Shown: positions 61,709-64,000 of the stretch, piece by piece
How positions within the stretch are numbered: the first letter of the stretch is position 1
Layout of the letters: every line of letters begins with the position of its first letter
From: Nocardioides allogilvus
GTDB taxonomy: Bacteria > Actinomycetota > Actinomycetes > Propionibacteriales > Nocardioidaceae
Reading direction: 5' to 3'
DNA length: 64,000 nt
NCBI RefSeq assembly: GCF_003047285.1
Contig: NZ_PZYX01000005.1
Location: 157,285 to 221,284, forward strand
Program-made: the position numbers and the translations under genes
Notes under the pieces: model-generated
Database searches by the model: none
The model's input: the letters and a program-made list of their open reading frames with translations, nothing else
Told to the model about the DNA's origin: nothing

Positions 61709-63088
61709 CTCTCCGGCCGAGTCCAGCTCCTCCAGCGCGACCTCGATGGCGCGGTGGAACGTCGGGTAGGCGAAGTGCATCCGCCGGATCGTCGCCACCG
61801 GCACCTCGGCGTGCACGGCCAGGGACAGCAGCCCGAGGACCTCACCACCGGACGGTCCGGCGGCCGTCGCTCCGACGAGCACGCCACGCGAGGTGTCGGC
61901 CACGAGCTTGATCAACCCCTCGTTGCCGACCTGGTGGATCCAGCCTCGCGACGACTCCGGCAGCTGCGCGTGCCCCACCCGCACGGACAGGCCCTGCTCG
62001 CGCGCCTGCGCCTCGGTGATCCCGACGGAGCCCACCTCGGGGTCGGTGAAGGTGACCCGCGCGACCGCGCGGTAGTCCGCCTCCAACGGCGCCGTGCCGA
62101 GGATGTTCGCGACGGCGACCTCGCCCTGGTACATCGAGACGTGGGTGAACGCGCCGTGCCCGGTGATGTCCCCGACCGCCCAGAGCCGCTCGGCCGCCCG
62201 CATGTGGGCGTCCGTCGGGACCGTCTTCGCCGACGGGTCGAGGCCGACGGTCTCCAGCCCGATGTCGCGGATGTTGTTGCTGCGACCGGCCGCCACGAGC
62301 AGCTGGTCGGCGCGCACCTCCTCGCCGTCGACCTTCACCACGAAGGCACCGTCCACGTGGTCGACCCGCTCGATCTGCACGCCCGTGCGGACCGCGATCC
62401 CCTCCTCGGCGAAGATGCCGGCGATCAGGGTGGAGGTCTCCGGCTCCTCGACGGACAGGATGCGGTCGGCGACCTCCAGCACCGTGACCTCCGAGCCGAA
62501 GCGGGCGAACGCCTGCGCGAGCTCGCACCCGATCGGGCCACCGCCGATCACGATCAGCGACGACGGCAGGTCATCGACCTTCACGACCTCGCGATTGGTC
62601 CAGTACGGCGTCGCCTCGAGTCCCTCGATGGGCAGCCTCGCCGGCGCGGTGCCGGTGTTGAGCACGATCCCCCGGGCCGCGACGTACTCGTCCTCACCGA
62701 CCCGCACCCGGCCGGGGCCGGTGAGCCGACCGTCGCCGCGCACGATCCGCACGCCCGCGTCGGTCAGGCGCTGCACGTGCGACGCGTCGTTCCAGTCGTC
62801 GGTCGCCTGCTTGCGGATCCGCTCCGAGACGTAGGACCACGTGGGCGTCACCGACGCCGGCCCGACCAGCTCATCGGCGTGGCCCACCTCGGCGACGAGG
62901 TCCGCGGCGCGGATCATCATCTTCGAAGGGATGCAGCCGTAGAACGGGCACTCGCCGCCGACCAGGTCGCGCTCGATGCCGACCACGTCCAGGCCTGCCT
63001 CGGAGAGCTTCTGCGCGGCGTACTCACCACCGGGCCCGAGGCCCAGCACGATGACGTCGCATTCGGTCGCAGTCTTCACGGTGATCAC
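61700..63088 (-). CDS. Pyridine nucleotide-disulfide oxidoreductase (dihydrolipoamide dehydrogenase-like)
   Basis: This is a 462-residue flavoprotein with an FAD motif (VIVLGLGPGGEYAAQKL) and the redox-active pair in GGECPFYGCIPSK (CxxxxC). NAD(P)-binding IVIGGGPIGCELAQAF and the second FAD site LWAVGDITGHGAFTH follow. The C-terminal dimerisation domain ends with the His-containing segment FAYPTFHRAIEVAL. It is a member of the LPD/mercuric reductase group, and the actual disulfide substrate is not evident. The GTG at 63088 overlaps the DUF1206 stop as GTGA, so I chose it over GTG 63079. Confidence 0.88.
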   Translation of the reverse strand: MITVKTATECDVIVLGLGPGGEYAAQKLSEAGLDVVGIERDLVGGECPFYGCIPSKMMIRAADLVAEVGHADELVGPASVTPTWSYVSERIRKQATDDWNDASHVQRLTDAGVRIVRGDGRLTGPGRVRVGEDEYVAARGIVLNTGTAPARLPIEGLEATPYWTNREVVKVDDLPSSLIVIGGGPIGCELAQAFARFGSEVTVLEVADRILSVEEPETSTLIAGIFAEEGIAVRTGVQIERVDHVDGAFVVKVDGEEVRADQLLVAAGRSNNIRDIGLETVGLDPSAKTVPTDAHMRAAERLWAVGDITGHGAFTHVSMYQGEVAVANILGTAPLEADYRAVARVTFTDPEVGSVGITEAQAREQGLSVRVGHAQLPESSRGWIHQVGNEGLIKLVADTSRGVLVGATAAGPSGGEVLGLLSLAVHAEVPVATIRRMHFAYPTFHRAIEVALEELDSAGEPV

Positions 63089-63894
63089 CTGTCCAAGTGG
63101 CGAGCGCGGGCGAAACAGAACAATCCATAGCAGGCCAGTCCCAGCGCCATGGCGATCAGGAGCGCCTGCCCGAAGGGCTGGTCGAGCACGGTCTGCAGCG
63201 CCTGGTCGAGGCCGCCCGACTCCTTGGCCCGGTGGGTGATGGCGGCGTAGCCGAAGAGGCCGCCCACGATGGCGATGGCGATGCCCTTGGCGATGTAGCC
63301 GACCTTGCCGAACATGATGTAGGCCGAGCCGTCGTTGCCGGACTGGCCCTGCGCGTCGAGGTGCTCGGTGAACTTCTCGGTCCAGCCGCGGTGGACGAGC
63401 CGGAGGCCGTAGCCGGTGATCGCCAGCGCGACGGCGCCGACGAGGAACTGGCCGGCCGGCAGGTCCATGACCTTCGCGGTGGTCGAGTCGGTGCCGCCCG
63501 ACGACCCGTTGCCGACCGCGGTCTTCACGGCACTCACGCCCAGCGCGGCGTAGACGACGCCCTTGCCGAGCGAGGCGAGCCGCTTGCGCCAGCGCTTCGT
63601 GGTGTCGCCGACCTCGCGATAGCCGAACCCGAACTCGAGACCGCGCCACACGACGAGCAGCAGCATCCCGACCGCGATCGTCCAGAGAAGCACAGCGCCG
63701 AGCGGCTGCTCGGCGATCGCGTGCAGTGCGCCCGCGTTGGACGCGCTCTCGGACTTCTCCCCCAGCGCGAGCTGGCCCGCGAGCCAGGCGACCATGAGGT
63801 GCACGGCGCCGTAGGCAACCAACCCGATCCGGACCGCGTGGTCGAGCCATTGGCTCTCGTGCGCCTGCTGGGCCTGCTCGGCCATCTCTCCCAT
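63085..63894 (-). CDS. DUF1206-family membrane protein
   Basis: This is a protein of about 269 residues with six hydrophobic helices in three repeats of about 80 residues. Each repeat has a G-x-x-A/Y-x-G-V/I pattern (IGLVAYGAVHLMVAWLA, LGKGVVYAALGVSAV, VGYIAKGIAIAIVGGLFGY). This is the DUF1206 arrangement of unknown function. Possible starts are GTG 63903, ATG 63894 (GGTGG upstream, used here) and ATG 63885. It overlaps the flavoprotein by GTGA. A transposase end lies directly upstream and may have replaced its native promoter. Confidence 0.78.
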   Translation of the reverse strand: MGEMAEQAQQAHESQWLDHAVRIGLVAYGAVHLMVAWLAGQLALGEKSESASNAGALHAIAEQPLGAVLLWTIAVGMLLLVVWRGLEFGFGYREVGDTTKRWRKRLASLGKGVVYAALGVSAVKTAVGNGSSGGTDSTTAKVMDLPAGQFLVGAVALAITGYGLRLVHRGWTEKFTEHLDAQGQSGNDGSAYIMFGKVGYIAKGIAIAIVGGLFGYAAITHRAKESGGLDQALQTVLDQPFGQALLIAMALGLACYGLFCFARARHLDR

Positions 63895-63904
63895 GGACGC
63901 CACC

Positions 63905-64000
63905 CTAGGTGTTCTGTCCGGACAGGTTGGGCACGCGGTCGGCGGGTGACTTGCCTTTGAGTGCGGTGTGGCCGCGGTGGTGATTGTAGTGATGGAGCCA
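63905..64000 (-). mobile_element. IS481-family transposase, C-terminal end (partial)
   Basis: Reading leftward from the right edge gives WLHHYNHHRGHTALKGKSPA, then DRVPNLSGQNT and a stop at 63905. The YNHHRxHTAL and final NLxGQN motifs are typical of the integrase-core C terminus of IS481-family transposases. Only the last 31 codons are in the window, so intactness and the left boundary cannot be judged. The stop lies two bases from a possible DUF1206 start (GTG 63903). It is the only transposon-like sequence seen. Confidence 0.82.

Overview
The window is high-GC DNA with tightly packed genes, many ATGA, GTGA or TGATG start/stop overlaps and frequent GTG starts. The gene families (mce4, KstR/KstR2, Hsa, WS/DGAT, UvrB, HHE hemerythrin) point to an actinobacterium. 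Nocardioidaceae is my best guess, by inference only. About two thirds of the window is a steroid (cholesterol-type) catabolic island that follows the Mycobacterium tuberculosis KstR/KstR2 regulons gene by gene, with some rearrangements and gene fusions.

Layout. (1) 1-5940, C/D-ring (HIP) degradation under KstR2: fadE30-ipdF-kstR2-fadA6 run left and fadE31-fadE32-fadE33 run right from a shared control region carrying an 18-bp perfect palindrome. (2) 5950-6897, a secreted M43 metalloprotease. (3) 6983-13839, A/B-ring degradation: hsaA-hsaD-hsaC-hsaB leftward and kstD-MaoC hydratase-DLH hydrolase rightward, divided by a KstR operator. (4) 13879-19137, a GT87 transferase, a small P-loop kinase, a CPA1 antiporter, a small membrane protein and a NarL-type two-component system. 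(5) 19141-23788, side-chain degradation: a FadE28-FadE29 fusion, a ChsH2-ChsH1 fusion and Ltp2, so three polypeptides take the place of five mycobacterial ones. A KstR operator separates them from an alpha/beta hydrolase. (6) 24701-33420, a wax ester synthase, a LipC-like esterase, two ECF sigma factors with a membrane partner, a GT1 glycosyltransferase, a gene-poor stretch, a GNAT protein and a DUF222/HNH protein. (7) 33405-37166, FadE34 coupled to an S66 peptidase, divergent from a methyltransferase, with a KstR operator lying over the FadE34 start codon. (8) 37137-41017, a GT4-methyltransferase-prenyltransferase-like operon divergent from kstR. (9) 41033-43897, ferredoxin reductase, ferredoxin, Hsd4A and another SDR, behind a KstR operator. 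(10) 43937-53462, the complete mce4 steroid-import operon (yrbE4A, yrbE4B, mce4A-F, two Mce-associated proteins). (11) 53576-64000, housekeeping genes: HHE protein, uvrB, a PLD-family enzyme, an AlkA-like glycosylase, tryptophan 2,3-dioxygenase, an ATP-dependent DNA ligase, a TetR regulator, a flavoprotein disulfide reductase, a DUF1206 protein, and the end of an IS481-type transposase at the right edge.

How it works together. Mce4 imports the sterol. FadE34, FadE28-29, the ChsH hydratase, Hsd4A and Ltp2 shorten the side chain. KstD and HsaABCD open rings A and B. The KstR2 genes degrade the remaining C/D rings. KstR controls import, side-chain and A/B-ring genes through TnnAACnnGTTnnA operators, of which I find four exact and three one-mismatch copies. 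KshAB, Cyp125, FadD3, FadA5, HsaEFG and IpdABC are not in the window. I saw no rRNA, tRNA, CRISPR array or complete insertion sequence.
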